Source: Amaranthus tricolor (Eukaryota > Streptophyta > Magnoliopsida > Caryophyllales > Amaranthaceae). From it: a DNA stretch of 64,000 bases. Of this stretch, positions 25,244 through 37,383 are shown piece by piece. Position numbers and translations under genes: made by a program. How positions within the stretch are numbered: position 1 is the first letter of the stretch; each line of letters begins with the position of its first letter. A model generated the notes under the pieces. That model saw only the letters and a list, made by a program, of their open reading frames with translations, was not told where the DNA came from and ran no database searches. The stretch lies in the NCBI RefSeq assembly GCF_026212465.1, contig NC_080049.1, forward strand, positions 16,065,209 to 16,129,208, written 5' to 3'.

Positions 25244-26737
25244 TGAAGATTCAACTCTCTTAAATAATGATAAGGGGAATTTGAAGACTCAATTCTCTTA
25301 AATCATGATAATTCAAAACACATATTGATTAAACAAATAAATTAAGTAATTACATTTAGTTGTTTAATTAAGTCTAAAATCATATTTGATATACATTTGA
25401 TAAGTGATATATATATTAAAGTTCGAAGATATTGGAATATGCTTAAAGAACTTAAGTTTATCTTAAAGTTGATTTTATAAGTCTTGAAATACGTTTCAAA
25501 GTCTTGAAGATAATTACGCGTATAATCAGGTTAATTTCGTATTATATTTGAAATATTTTAATAGGTCAAGGTTCATTAAAATTACCTTTGATATTATTTG
25601 AAAATAAGTTTGAATATTTCATTACACGTTTTGTTATTAAACGTTCAAATGTTTTATATTTAAACTTGAATTTAAATATGTGCTTAAATTAATTTGATGA
25701 TTAAATATAGTACAAGGTACACATGTTTTGTTAAATATAGTACACGGCTGTATTTGATGTTAAATTAGTTGTTATGCAAATTATAGAGTTTTCTATTAAT
25801 AAGATGGTATTTGAATTAACATTAAAAATAGAAAATGACTATTTAAATTAATACTAATAATAGAAATTAATTTGAATAATTAATTTAAACGTTGATAAAT
25901 CTTGTTTGTGTTTAGTTTTCAATATCTTGTTTGAGTACTAACGTGGCAGCATAGCATTGGATATTAAAGACAAATTACAACACACAATGACGAAATTATT
26001 TTAGCTGTCAATACACGTCAGTTTGATGTTAAGCTCAAGATCTTAAGGACAGGCACAGAATGACCAGTTCAATAGAAAATAACGGAAAGGAGCCTTCTTG
26101 TTTTCCAAAATGTGTTGAGGCGTAACACTATATATATGAGGCTTCATTTAAGAATTAAGGATACATCTCTATGCACCTCTTCTTATAACTTTCTCTCTTT
26201 AGAAATTCTCTAAGTGTTTAAGAGTTGTAATTCTTAGTTCATCTAACTCTTACATTTGTAATAGGCTTAAGAGTTTTAAAAAGAGTTAGATTAAGTTTAA
26301 TACGCCTAACCAAGAATACGTTTCAAAGGTTCAACTTGTGAATCTCTATTGTGAGATTTGGGATTTGCTTTTATTAAAGGGACTTGTAATACGGTTCTTC
26401 AAGGGGAAGAACGTGGTGTGAGGAGATAGTGAGATCTTCTTGTTTGTATTAAAGTCGGATTAATAAAAGACGTTGAAATCCTACGGGTTGAAAGAGAACC
26501 CATAGGTGGGGAGTAGGTTGGTTAGTACCGAACCTCGTTAACATATCGTGTGTTATACTTTAAAGTTTATTTTCCGCACATACGTTATTGTTTACGAATT
26601 GACTCAAAACTGTTCCAGAAAACATTTTTGACAGACTCCTCAAACTCTTGAGACAAGTTTTTAGACAAAATTTTAAATAGCCCAAACTCTCTATTCACCC
26701 CTCCTCTAGAGAGTATTCAACCTCCTATTAACTTTCA
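25244..26737 (+). mobile_element. Sirevirus-type 3' LTR, copy 3
   Basis: This is the same 1494-bp LTR at an offset of 11739 from copy 2, followed again by tatac. Being a copy of one 3' LTR and not a new insertion, it shares its flanks with the other two. Confidence 0.92.
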
Positions 26738-29278
26738 TATACATTACTAAAAAATCAAATCAAAAGAAAATTAAAAAACTAATAATTATGCATAACAATG
26801 GTGACCCGTTTCGTGATAATAGAATTTTTTTCGTTCCTGTAATCTGTGTTTTTGCACCATGATTCCAGGGAAGGGAAAAAACCATTGAAAGAAACTCCCA
26901 ACTACAATAGACCACCAAAACAACTCAGAATTGGACTATGTTTTACGTTCACAAAAACACAAAAATAAAATCATAAACAACTACGCCAAATAAACTACAA
27001 CAAGAAACAAGAAAAGAAAGACAACCCTAGCTACAAGTAAAGAAAAACAGAATCAACAAGACCCCTACCCCCTACACGTACAAAACCCCCACGTTTGCCT
27101 GTGAGGTGGCAGAATAGTAACAAAACATTAATCTAATTAGATCATAAAAATACATAAAATCATTTGCAAAGGAGTAATTAATATTGATCAATAATTATAG
27201 ATTCACAACTTGTTTCAATACTACTTTTACTTAACACTTGATATTCGTAATTTTTGTCATTAATCTTTCTTCAATAAAAATTAGTTTGTTCTTCATTTAT
27301 TGTTCTTTGAATTAATTATTGTGTCATTTGGTATTCAATTATTGGTTTTCTTGAATTTTTCATTTATTTCATACTTAGTCATGTTTAGTATCATCTTAGG
27401 GTTTGTTTTTATTGCTTTTACCATGATTAGTGAGTAGATCCAATTTTTAGGATTAGGGTTTGAACCTATAAGTCAAGTATGATTTGATTCTTGATTGTGT
27501 CTATGAAATTAAGATTAAAGTGGGTGAATTGTTCTTATAACCCTAAATTAAACATGCTTTGTCGAACTAGTCAATAGAACTAGCGTGTGAGATTGGGATC
27601 GACTTTGCTTTAAGGTAAATCGTAGTTAAATTCTTAATAATTCGTTAAATAAAACTAGCGTGAATCGAATTAGTAAGGTCTAAATCTAATAGTTTATCAA
27701 CAGAGCGAGAATTTAAGATTAACAAGATTATGTTTAACCACGTAATTAATTCGACATTTCATTGACACTAATGAGAATTTGATCATATAAGAGTTTAGGG
27801 GACTCCCGACACTCTAGATCTCTTTATCATATAGCTTTAATCCACATTCAAAAAATAAAAACTAAAAACAATTCACGATTTAAAGAAAACAAAAAACTCA
27901 AATGTTGGAACACTAACCAATATACCCTATATTTATTACTCCTCCCATTTTAATTTGTTTGTAAAACATAAGAAAACAACTCTTTAAAGAATAAATAAAA
28001 TGTAATAAACTAATTCAGACACACCAAGTATTATAATACTATAAGTATTGAATAATGTTTTCGAATAATGTTTTTGCTTACGTTTTAGAATTATGTTAAT
28101 TTGATATATTTTCTTTTGCGTCCATGCAATATAAATACTACACATAGATTAAGATTATGAATCATCACATTCAACAATTAACACTACCTTTACCTTTAAT
28201 ATATAAACTAAATTAAAATAACACCAAATTAATTTTACACCATATTTAGGAACGATGATTTTCATTTGATTGAAATTGACTCAAATTTATTATTTAGCAA
28301 ATTAAAAATTTTCAAATTTGAATTTGTATCAAATTTCACCTTTGTTTTTAAGTAGTTAAAGTTAAAAATTTGAGAATAACTACTCAAACCTTATCATTTT
28401 CAAAATCTTCATTTAAAATTTCATGATTGAAATCTGTAATTTTAAATAAAATACTTGTTCCCAAACACAATATTAATGTATTTCTAAATGACCTCTTAAC
28501 CTTTTATTTCTTATACTATTCTTAAACACCAAATTAATCTTTTAGTGAAAAATATTTTTCGATTCTAAATCCAATAAAGAATAATAAGTGTGTGTTTCAC
28601 AGGAGGTAATTGAAATTATAGAAAGTTTTTTGTTTGATTAAAGGGATGAGAATTGGCAAATGTTGAGATTTGCAAAGAAAAAGTCCCACAAAAAAGTCTT
28701 GGGGAGGGTGATATTTGGAGTAGAGACTTCAGATTTTTATAAAAAGACATTTTGCCCTTAATGAAAGTAGAAAATTAAGAGTTATAAGGATAATTTTATT
28801 AATATAATTAACTTTTATCTAAATCCTTATTTAGTTATATCATTTGCCAAACAAAGATATAAAACATTTATTTTCAAAGTCTCGATTCACGTCTAGTGTC
28901 ATCAAGTATCAACTATTATCTTATAATTGTCGTTCCCACGTGTCAAACACCACGTTTTGATTGTCGATAATTTCTTTTTATAAAAGCACCACAGTCCAAA
29001 TGGAATGGATGATCCTTATGTTTTCCGTTTCCTAAAATTTAAAACGAAGCACAACTCTCCCCATTTCTTAAATTTAATTTGTTGAGAAGTTGAAGGAATT
29101 TTGAAAGAGTTTTCATTAATCGGTGAGTGTTGCTCAGAACATTGCTCTGAATAAAGCTTCATTTGTTTTCTTTTCTTTTATTAGTCTTTATTCCATTAAT
29201 GGCTGTTTTCTCTTTCACTTTCTTTGACTCTGTTTCTTGATTGAATTATATCAGGTTTCTCTTTAAAGATCGGTAAAA

Positions 29279-29953
29279 ATGTCGTCTCCAAAAACAGAAT
29301 GTGTTGCGTGCAAGTCTGTAGGCAAGATGTGCAATCAAGATTGTGTGTTTGCACAATTCTTTGGAACAGAAGAACATCCAGATTATAAGATTTTGGACAC
29401 AGCGTACGGGATCAAAGATGTGATACAAATTGTAAACATGATAAGTAATATCGAGAATCAGAAAATCACATTGAAGTGGCTATTGGAACAGGCGAAGAAG
29501 GGGGTACGTTGTAAATTGTTTTCATATCCATTAGTGATGTGTAGTAATGATCTTGTTGGTCCGCGTGAGGTTCCAGTTTCAATGCTTCATTGTAGTTGTA
29601 TTATGGCGGGTCTATGTATTTCTCTTGGTTGGCCAACTCTGCGTGTTTTTCCCGCGTACCAATACCACCCTGTAACGCTTCAGCAGATCCCCTTAGGGTC
29701 GTCGTCAGCTAATCCATATTTTATTGGTAATCCGCAACTTTTACTACAACGCCCGCCCACACCACCTTGGCAACATCTACAGTATGGTCAGCAACAGCTG
29801 CCCTTAACACCTCAACATCAATATGTTAGTGCGCAAACACCAGAACAAAACGAGCAACAAAATGAGATACATGAACCAAGCAGCTCAGGACGAAGGACTC
29901 AAAGACCACGAACTCCACGCCAACTCAGGGTGAATAAGTCCAGCCTTAAATAA
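29279..29953 (+). CDS. LOB-domain (LBD-like) protein, array copy 3 (single, no inverted partner)
   Basis: The protein is identical to those of 5909-6583 and 17540-18214. Here the downstream inverted arm is absent, and the DNA after 31151 is the probable ancestral sequence. This is the only LBD copy in the window whose transcript could not pair with an adjacent inverted copy, and it would be the natural sense-only source if the other copies produce hairpin RNA. Confidence 0.78.
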   Translation: MSSPKTECVACKSVGKMCNQDCVFAQFFGTEEHPDYKILDTAYGIKDVIQIVNMISNIENQKITLKWLLEQAKKGVRCKLFSYPLVMCSNDLVGPREVPVSMLHCSCIMAGLCISLGWPTLRVFPAYQYHPVTLQQIPLGSSSANPYFIGNPQLLLQRPPTPPWQHLQYGQQQLPLTPQHQYVSAQTPEQNEQQNEIHEPSSSGRRTQRPRTPRQLRVNKSSLK

Positions 29954-31151
29954 TATACGTTTGGATTCAGCAAATATGTTAGCTGATCACTGAGTTAGAA
30001 TTTCTGATTTTGTTTGTTAGGTTGTTTGGATAAATAATGTACGTTTTAGGAAGGTTGTTAGGCTAAGAAATTCACGTTCTCTTCCATTCAGTAATCAGTT
30101 TTATTGACAAGAATTAACTCAAGAAACATTAATAAACCCATAGGTCACAAATTCAAATCCTACTATAGCCAATTATCTATTATTTTTAAATGCAGTGAGG
30201 ACATGTATATCCGCCCATGTTCACAAATAGCACCATTTTTTGTAGTGCAAGAATATTGCCTAGCATGGCAATTTATGCTTTGAAAGTTTTTTTGGCTGGT
30301 GAAATTGCAAGTTTGCTTCATAAACTTGATGTAAATTTGAATAAAATTGATATCAAAGCATAAGTTGGAGAAAAGGGACAAAAAAAACAATAAAAAAGCC
30401 TGCTGAGGAGAGCTTTGTTGTATGGTAAGATGCTTTTATTGATCATGTATGGTTTTATGTCACTTGTAGACATATTTTGAGACAATAAGAAAGGGGTGAA
30501 TTGTTGTATGAGTTAATATGCAACTTACTAAATTCGTCCATACATTCAACTAGAAATATAAGAACTACTCTGTCTTTAAGATTTCTGATTTGAAGTCAAA
30601 CTCCAGACTTGATTTATGAGAACATTGCACTGTCTCGAGATATCAAATAGGAACAACAGACCTTCTAAAATATTTCAACTTTCTGGTTACCACAGTCTAT
30701 CACAATGTCCTTAACCAAGTCCTTTCGTACTATCCTCAACGATCCTACTCCAGACCTTGTAGTACCCAGATCCGGATCCTACTCCGGATCTTACACTGTA
30801 TGATCTCTTAAAATAAAACTACTCATATTAGTGAAATTTAGTCACCATCAAAACATAAAGGTCAAGGAATTTTCCCTTTTTGATGATAATAAACTTAGTA
30901 ACATAACTTAACTTCAGGTGACTGGTATTGTTATAACTTGATATTTAGGGATAATGGTTTACGAATGGTTAATTAGGTAATTATAATATTGGTAGTAACT
31001 TGGGGAATAATTTAGTTTTAAGTGGTAGTTTACTTATAAAAAAGAGGAATTAGAGGCTCATTAGTATCATGAAATTTGTTATACACTTGTTAGATGCGTT
31101 TTACTCATTTTAGGAGATCTCAAGCCTCTCGAATTGCATGATTTACCGTTT

Positions 31152-31371
31152 ATTATTTTGTAATCGTTCTTTAATCGTTAATTTGATAGTATAATTTTTC
31201 TTTTGTCATTTTATCATTTCAATTTCTATTTTACTGTTTTAGTCCGATTTACCGGTTCATAGCTTACTACTGTTTATAACTCTTGCTTGCTTGCCTTCTT
31301 TAAGTAACCATGCGTTGCTTAGTGTTGTGGTTTGATGATACCATCCTTTTTGAATCGTTTTTTGTTTTTTT
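31152..31371. other. Sequence present only in copy 3 at the site of the missing inverted arm
   Basis: About 220 bp lie between the common tgcatgatttaccgttt block and the common aaatcgtgaattg block. In copies 1 and 2 this interval is replaced by the 2.45-kb inverted LBD arm. A block of about 30 bp just right of it (31372-31405) is an inverted repeat of the left-arm outer end (27849-27882 region), which offers a ready site for fold-back copying. Confidence 0.75.
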
Positions 31372-32044
31372 CAAATCGTGAATTGTTTTTAGTTTTTATT
31401 TTTTGTTTTTATAAAAAGTTAACAAACCACTTGCACATAAAGAAAAAGTTTTATTGAATAGATCGTTTAGGTGAAATGTAACTTTTGGAAATCAAATTGA
31501 AAGTACCAAAAAAACCAAATTTAATTTTAACTATTATTTTAACTAACCTATTAATCATATTTTATCCTGCAGAGAGGTCCGGTCCCCCTTGCCGAAAATG
31601 CTACCCTTTGTAATTTTGGCTTTAGTCCCCCTTTCGAATATGATATATAATTTAGGAAAAATTTCCTAGAATAATCAAACATTTTCTTTCCTACAATAAT
31701 CTTATCTATTGATTAACCATGAATAATTCCAACTTTAAGAGGTATTTTTCTAGAATAAACTCGTTAATTGGATGACTTGCCATAGCAAATTTTATTTATT
31801 TTTAAAAAAAGATAAATTAAAATAAAATGTTGAAAAAAAATATTATTTATAATCATTCACGTAAGTTTTTCTTAAAATTTTCTAATTTTATATTAATTTT
31901 CAGATTATTTTTTTTGGTAAACTACCTACTATAAGAGGTCACCAAGTTACCCGAGTTTACTCTAGGCAGATACCCCTTAAAGTTGGGTTTATTTATAGTT
32001 AATCAATAGGTGAAATTATTATGGGAAAATCATGAAAAGGTTGG

Positions 32045-35000
32045 TGAAACAGCCCGACCTAGCGTAAATAGTATAATATTACTATCTACAAAGCACAGCG
32101 GAAGGCTTATAGTAGTCTAGGTTGAATCCGACCTGTGACTCGATAGCCACAACAAACCAATGTCATAGTATTTAAAAACTTCACATAACTGTAATACAAT
32201 TAATTACAAACCATTTATAAGCTAAGTTAATACATTATAAAATATCTAAACTCTTTAAAATTTTACCACGCATGATTTGTCAAAATATCATTATAAGTTA
32301 ACTTTCCAAAAACGATGTCCTCGCTATCGCAACACATGACATATAAAGGAGTAGCACATCCATCTGCACTAAAGTTGGCAACCTGAAAGTGGATCTATCC
32401 CCCGTAAGTAGACCTGGGAAAATTTGATCCGACCCGAAAATGAACCCGGGACCCGACCCGACAAAACCCGAACCCGACCGACCCGAAAGCGACTTAATCC
32501 GAAACATGACCGACTTGATAATTACCCGATCGAAAATGACCCGACCGGAAACCGACCCGTTTTGACAGATTTAATATCAATTTTTAGAGTAATTTCAATG
32601 TTAGAATTCATTTCAAATAAAATTTTAGTTTTCAAAGTATCTCAACATATTGAGTATATCACTTGAACCCTAAAACTCATCAATAGATCTCAAAAAACAC
32701 GTATTTAACGTCTTTTTAGCCATCGTAATTATTTTTCTTTAAAAACAGGACGTTATAATCATCTTAATTGAATACATGTATCTTGTTAAATCAGTCAAAT
32801 GAGTTTTTAATTCTTCTACATTTCAGTAAGCAAATCAATATAATTTATACGAACGTTTCGCACGTTTGAATGAGCTTTTCAAAAAACGAATGTCGCTACC
32901 CTAAATTATAAAACGCGTATCTTATAAGACGAAATAAGTACTTAGTTAGTTGTATATCTTTCCAACATGAAAATTGTGAAGATAATTTTAACGTCATTTT
33001 TATCTAACGTTACAATTATAATAAACAAAATAACTTTTGTAATGCGCATATCTTACAAGTCTTTCAAAATAAGTATTAATTCCCCTATTTTTCTTGCACT
33101 TAAATGAACCTGACATACCAACTATTTTTTGAAAATCGTACATGTAATTTCTCTAATGATTTTTTTTAGACATTTTAATGATTTTTTTTATGTTGAATTA
33201 GTCGATTGGATATTCTAATGTTTTATGGTAACCCGTTGGGTCAATCCGAACCTACCCGAAACCCAGAGTGATCCGACCTGAAACTGACCTGATCCGAAAC
33301 TGACCCGACCCGAAAATGACCCGACCGAAATTGATCCGACCCAAAACCCGACCGACCGACCGTTTTCCCAAGTCTACCCGTAAGAGATAGGCCCCATCAA
33401 AAACGGTCAACAATTGAATTGTTGAGTACTCCAACAAACTATTGAATTTATATATAAATCATTAACCTCATTTCTAATTAAATTATTTTGCTCATTTGGT
33501 AACTCCTTATAAAACGTTAATTTATCAAAATCCAAACTCTTTTAAATGATTGTTTGGTATCGATGTAAATACGACTAAGAACCTACGGTTTATAGTAAAT
33601 CAAAACACGGCTATAACTTCACAAGTTAATAGCGAAAATCAAAATGGGGCTATTACTTTTCAAGTCAAAAGCTAAACAATACGAAAAATGAAACATATAA
33701 GTTCATTTGTGAAACAAACAAACTTTATATACCAAATGTATTTATTCAAATCTCATATTAAAATAATGATATAACAACACTTAAAAAAAATGTGGGAATA
33801 TCTGGACCGTCAGCAAGTAGGCTTGATCTAAATCCTGAGAACACGGGTGATCGTCATCACTAAAATACGGTTCTTGCAAGAATGAAACGGGATCGGGGAC
33901 TCGAGACCGATCAAAATAACCTTTACCTATTATCAAGCTATAGTATTTCACAATAATCCGGATATAAATATCCGTTGCCAATTCCAAAAAATAGATATTT
34001 TTCAATATCAAATATTTTATTATAAAACAAAATAATATTTCACTTGATTTTCTTTGAAATCAAGAATCATTAGTTAAAATATAAATCAATTCATCATTAA
34101 CCATAAGAACTTGAGTTATTATCAATGGAGTTTAACTAATGTTACACCAATCTTAAATCCCAATATTCAACTTTTATCCTAAAATAATATCAACTAATCA
34201 AATACCCAATTGATACTTATGTTTCCAAATTGATACTTTAACCAACACCCATAATAATCAATTAAGAACTATAACTCAACAATACCAATCAATAAAGAAC
34301 GAATAATAATAACCCTAAATTGATCCCCAAAGCTCTATAATTCTTATGCAGACACTAAAATCCAGAAACAATCAGAAAACCTTAAAAATGGCAAAATAGA
34401 AAGCTTATTGTTGATTTGTGACAGCCTGTTAGTATTTTGGACATAACTCCCTCATATGAACTCCTTTTGGGGCGATTCAAGTGCCCACGTGACCGTGACC
34501 GCGACTTGGAGCTCTACAAACTTGTGAAACACCACAATCCAGAAACAATCATAACTGACCCAAAAATGGCCAAAATAGAACGCTCAGTTTCTGTCAATAT
34601 CCAAAATACTAAATTTTATACTAGAAGCCAAATAACCCAAACAACCAATACTAATCAACACTAAAAAAAAACCCAATTACTAATTGAATTCATATACTCA
34701 TCTTAAATTTAAGTTGCTTAAATTTGAATCAAAGACCAAAATTGAATCCACAAATAGTAAACTACTTTAAAACATTCATATATCAATTTAAGGCCCTATT
34801 AGCCATTAAACTAATATACAAGTATGAATTCAAGAACACATAAAGAAAACTTACTCCTACCCAAAAGAGATGGAGATGGTGATAATTAGATGTGTCCTCC
34901 TTCTTCTACAATAGCTACAATCATCAAAACACTTATTAGATTCTAGCTTCATAAAATTTGAGTGAAAATTTTCTTAAATTGAGATTGGGGGTTTTCAATT

Positions 35001-35469
35001 AAAAACCTTTTACTTAGATTTACTTACACCATTAATTTGAGAAGATGAAGGTCGGTAAAATTTCAGACTTTCGTTCCACTTTATGAAGAAATAAAGGTAC
35101 AGTTTAATCTCAGCTTTATGTTTCTTTGAGAAGCTATGAAGAAGGTGATAATGGTATGAAGGAAAGAGTAGAGGAAGTACTCTTACAGATTATATAACTT
35201 AGGGGAAGGGGTTTTATTTTGGTGAGTAAGATTGAGAGGTGTAAGTCATAGGCCATAGTGGCAAAACGTGGGTGATTAACCTACTCATACTTATAACAGT
35301 ATGAGGTGGATAATATACCCATATTTTTCATCGTATAATTTATTTTGTCCCCGAAAATCATAAATCTGATATCTAAAAATCGTAGTAAAATTTTTACTTT
35401 TAAAATGACAAACTCATTTTAGTTATTAAATTAGTAATTTTTAACAAAGACGTTTTTATAACTGTTTCA
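32045..35469 (+). mobile_element. Solo Ty3/gypsy-type LTR (3425 bp)
   Basis: The element begins TGAAACAGCCC and ends CTGTTTCA, giving a perfect 8-bp terminal inverted repeat, and is flanked by an identical 5-bp direct repeat gttgg at 32040-32044 and 35470-35474. No coding sequence for gag or pol is present, so it is best read as a solo LTR left by recombination; the length fits large plant gypsy LTRs. It contains a nested MITE (32409-33376). The first 31 bp are also present at the right end of array copies 1 and 2, so this LTR was in place before the array formed. Assignment to gypsy and not another LTR group rests on length and start sequence only. The orientation is not fixed independently. 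Confidence 0.75.
32409..33376. mobile_element. hAT-type MITE with direct ACCCGA subterminal repeats
   Basis: This 968-bp non-coding element has terminal inverted repeats (tagacctgggaaaa at the left, ttttcccaagtcta at the right) and a perfect 8-bp target duplication cccgtaag at 32401-32408 and 33377-33384, which is the hAT signature. Near both ends are clusters of gacccgacccgaaaatg-like units, on the same strand at both ends, so they are direct and not inverted. It is nested in the solo LTR. No transposase is encoded. Confidence 0.85.
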
Positions 35470-35474
35470 GTTGG

Positions 35475-35930
35475 ATTATTCTAGGTAATTTTTCCAATAA
35501 TTTAAAGAATGCATAAATATAACAAAATTTACTATAGCTTAATATTTGGAGTGACATATTTGTAATATATGGTTAAGAGGGTCAAGTCCAAAATTAAATT
35601 GTTATTTTTTAAAAGACTTATAAATTTATATTATAATAATATTTATCTCTATCTTTATAATTTCACATTCATTCTTTTTAGTGTATGTGTTTATATTTTT
35701 GCTATTTTAATTTTAATAGTGTTTTTTGGAGACTTAGTAGGCATATACATGGAGTCAAAAACACTTAGTTTTTTCAAAATGGGTAATTATAGGGAAGCTT
35801 CAAGTCCATTTGTTAATATAAATTTTGTTGTGATTCAAGTTCATTTCAATCTATATGATTTTAAATTTTGTATAAGCTAACTAGTTTTTATATAATAAAT
35901 AATTTGCTAGTATATCGACAATTTGGCCCC
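35475..35930. other. AT-rich stretch without a recognisable gene
   Basis: An open frame of 103 codons at 35569-35880 is Phe/Ile/Leu/Tyr-rich because of base composition and has no recognisable motif; I do not call it a gene. The segment joins the solo LTR to the hAT remnant. Confidence 0.5.
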
Positions 35931-37190
35931 TCATAACTCAAAATCCTTGCTTTGCCCCTGCTTGCAAGGGGTTATCTTAATCCTCAATGCATGTTAGGGA
36001 AACATGATATTAGAAAAGATAAAGAATTGGTATATGGGTTAAAAAGAGTCATTAAAAAGTTGGCACTTGATGTTGAAGAAGAAATTAAAGCCCGTCAACA
36101 AGTAAGTTTCCAGGTTCTCAAAGTTTTTGTTAACTTTAAATATTTATTATGATACTATCTAATTAAATTTTCACCCAGTTTTATCTTTACCAACAAATAA
36201 TGGATAGTTTTGTTGTTGACTCCGTTAAAAAGGCAAAAGCATATATGGATCACAATATGAAATTGAAGTTGAGAAATTAAAAGAGGCGGGGAAGTCATGA
36301 TATTAATAGTAGCTTTGATCCGATCAATTTGGATTACATATTTGAAGAAGATGATCCGCTAGAGGATTGGTTGGAGGAAATAAAGGCTCTTGTCTTTAGT
36401 AGAGATGATTTATCCTGGTTAAATCTTGACGATGATGATAATGATGGTGTCCGTGGTGATAATCAACAAAATACTCCTACAATTAATCGTCCACGAACAA
36501 GTGAGTCCAGTCATCATAGGCAATATGTGTTATCACCTCCAAGTAGTGACCACGGCGATGGTGATGGTGATGGTGATGGTGATGGTGATGGTGATGATGA
36601 TGGTAGTGGTGATGGTGATTATGGAGGCGGATGCAATTACTATGAGTGTCTGATCATTGTGAAGAACATAGCGGTGGATTCCGCACCTAACCAGCAGTTG
36701 GTGAAGAACAACATCATCAAACATTTAAAGGGTGGATTAGGAGACCACTGACGCGATATTCACATGATTTTGTAGATGATTATAATTCACTGCATGAATT
36801 TTCTAAACAAATGATGTCATCTGAATCACAAGAGTTAAATGTCGAATCTTCCAGAGGTACACCATACTATATGCGTACAGATTTTTATCAACAATATTCA
36901 CCGTATTAATTAGGAACTAAAAATCAATATGGTTTTTCCACTTGACAGCCTGAACCCAAAAATCCCCAAAATGCACAGATTAATAACAATGGGACTTTAA
37001 ATTATGGTGGATTACAGTATCACAACTCCACCATATGTGGAGATAGTTCTAACTCAAGTCAAAATGAACATTCATGGATGGATGATGCAGGTGCATTTTT
37101 GTTTAACAGCCACCAAAGAGCTCACTATGATGCAAACTATGAAAATACGTATCAAGAGCCTCCTCGTCGTTTATTTTGGTATTAATTAGA
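35930..37190 (+). pseudogene. hAT transposase C-terminal remnant, copy A
   Basis: Several broken frames match the C-terminal part of plant hAT transposases. Around 35960 a GYLNPQ motif appears, followed by a helix like the LNP..Y block of the dimerisation region. At 36300-36380 come FDPINLDYI and then DDPLEDWLEE, the typical acidic end. A (GAT GGT)n tract at about 36553-36620 encodes Asp-Gly repeats, and a Gln/Asn/Tyr-rich tail runs on in a shifted frame to RRLFWY at about 37182. Stops and frameshifts disrupt it and the N-terminal catalytic part is absent, so it is not functional. A partial duplicate (copy B) lies at 46764-47078 and 49952-49989. Domain assignment is from motif recognition only. 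Confidence 0.6.
36553..36620 (+). repeat. GATGGT-type microsatellite within hAT remnant A
   Basis: About ten imperfect GATGGT/GATGAT units lie in a coding-like frame (Asp-Gly)n. The equivalent tract in copy B is at about 46847-46906 with a different number of units and GATAGT/AATGGT variants, as expected for slippage after duplication. Confidence 0.85.
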
Positions 37191-37383
37191 AAGTAGTTTG
37201 TAGTCACTTAATCTCTATACATAATATTGTAATATTAGTTTAATGCATATGGATTGTGTTAAATAACTGCTTAAATGTTTAGTTGTTTACACTATAGTAA
37301 TAAGTATTCATAAAACGCTATAATATTAACTTATTTCAATCACCATTTATCACATATATAATGACTAAAAAATTTAAATATAC

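Larger units (their letters stand above)
22571..32075. repeat. Array unit, copy 3 (shortened, single LBD)
   Basis: Copy 3 follows copy 2 at a constant offset of 11739 up to about 31151. There copies 1 and 2 enter the inverted LBD arm, while copy 3 instead carries about 220 bp of different sequence (31152-31371) and then rejoins the common sequence at the aaatcgtgaattg block. It therefore has one LBD gene, not two, and is 9505 bp long. It runs directly into the full gypsy LTR, which marks it as the right edge of the array. Confidence 0.95.

Noticed and set aside
1..32075. CRISPR-like or satellite interpretation of the repeats
   Set aside because: The repeat unit is 11.6 kb with genes and retroelement parts; this is a segmental tandem duplication in a plant genome, not a CRISPR array or short satellite.
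35569..35880. 103-codon plus-strand open frame
   Set aside because: Composition-driven (Phe, Ile, Leu, Tyr and Asn); no motif, and no splice context or homology that I can recognise.
36533..36724. Minus-strand frame with (Ile-Thr)n opposite the Asp-Gly repeat
   Set aside because: Antisense reading of the GATGGT microsatellite.
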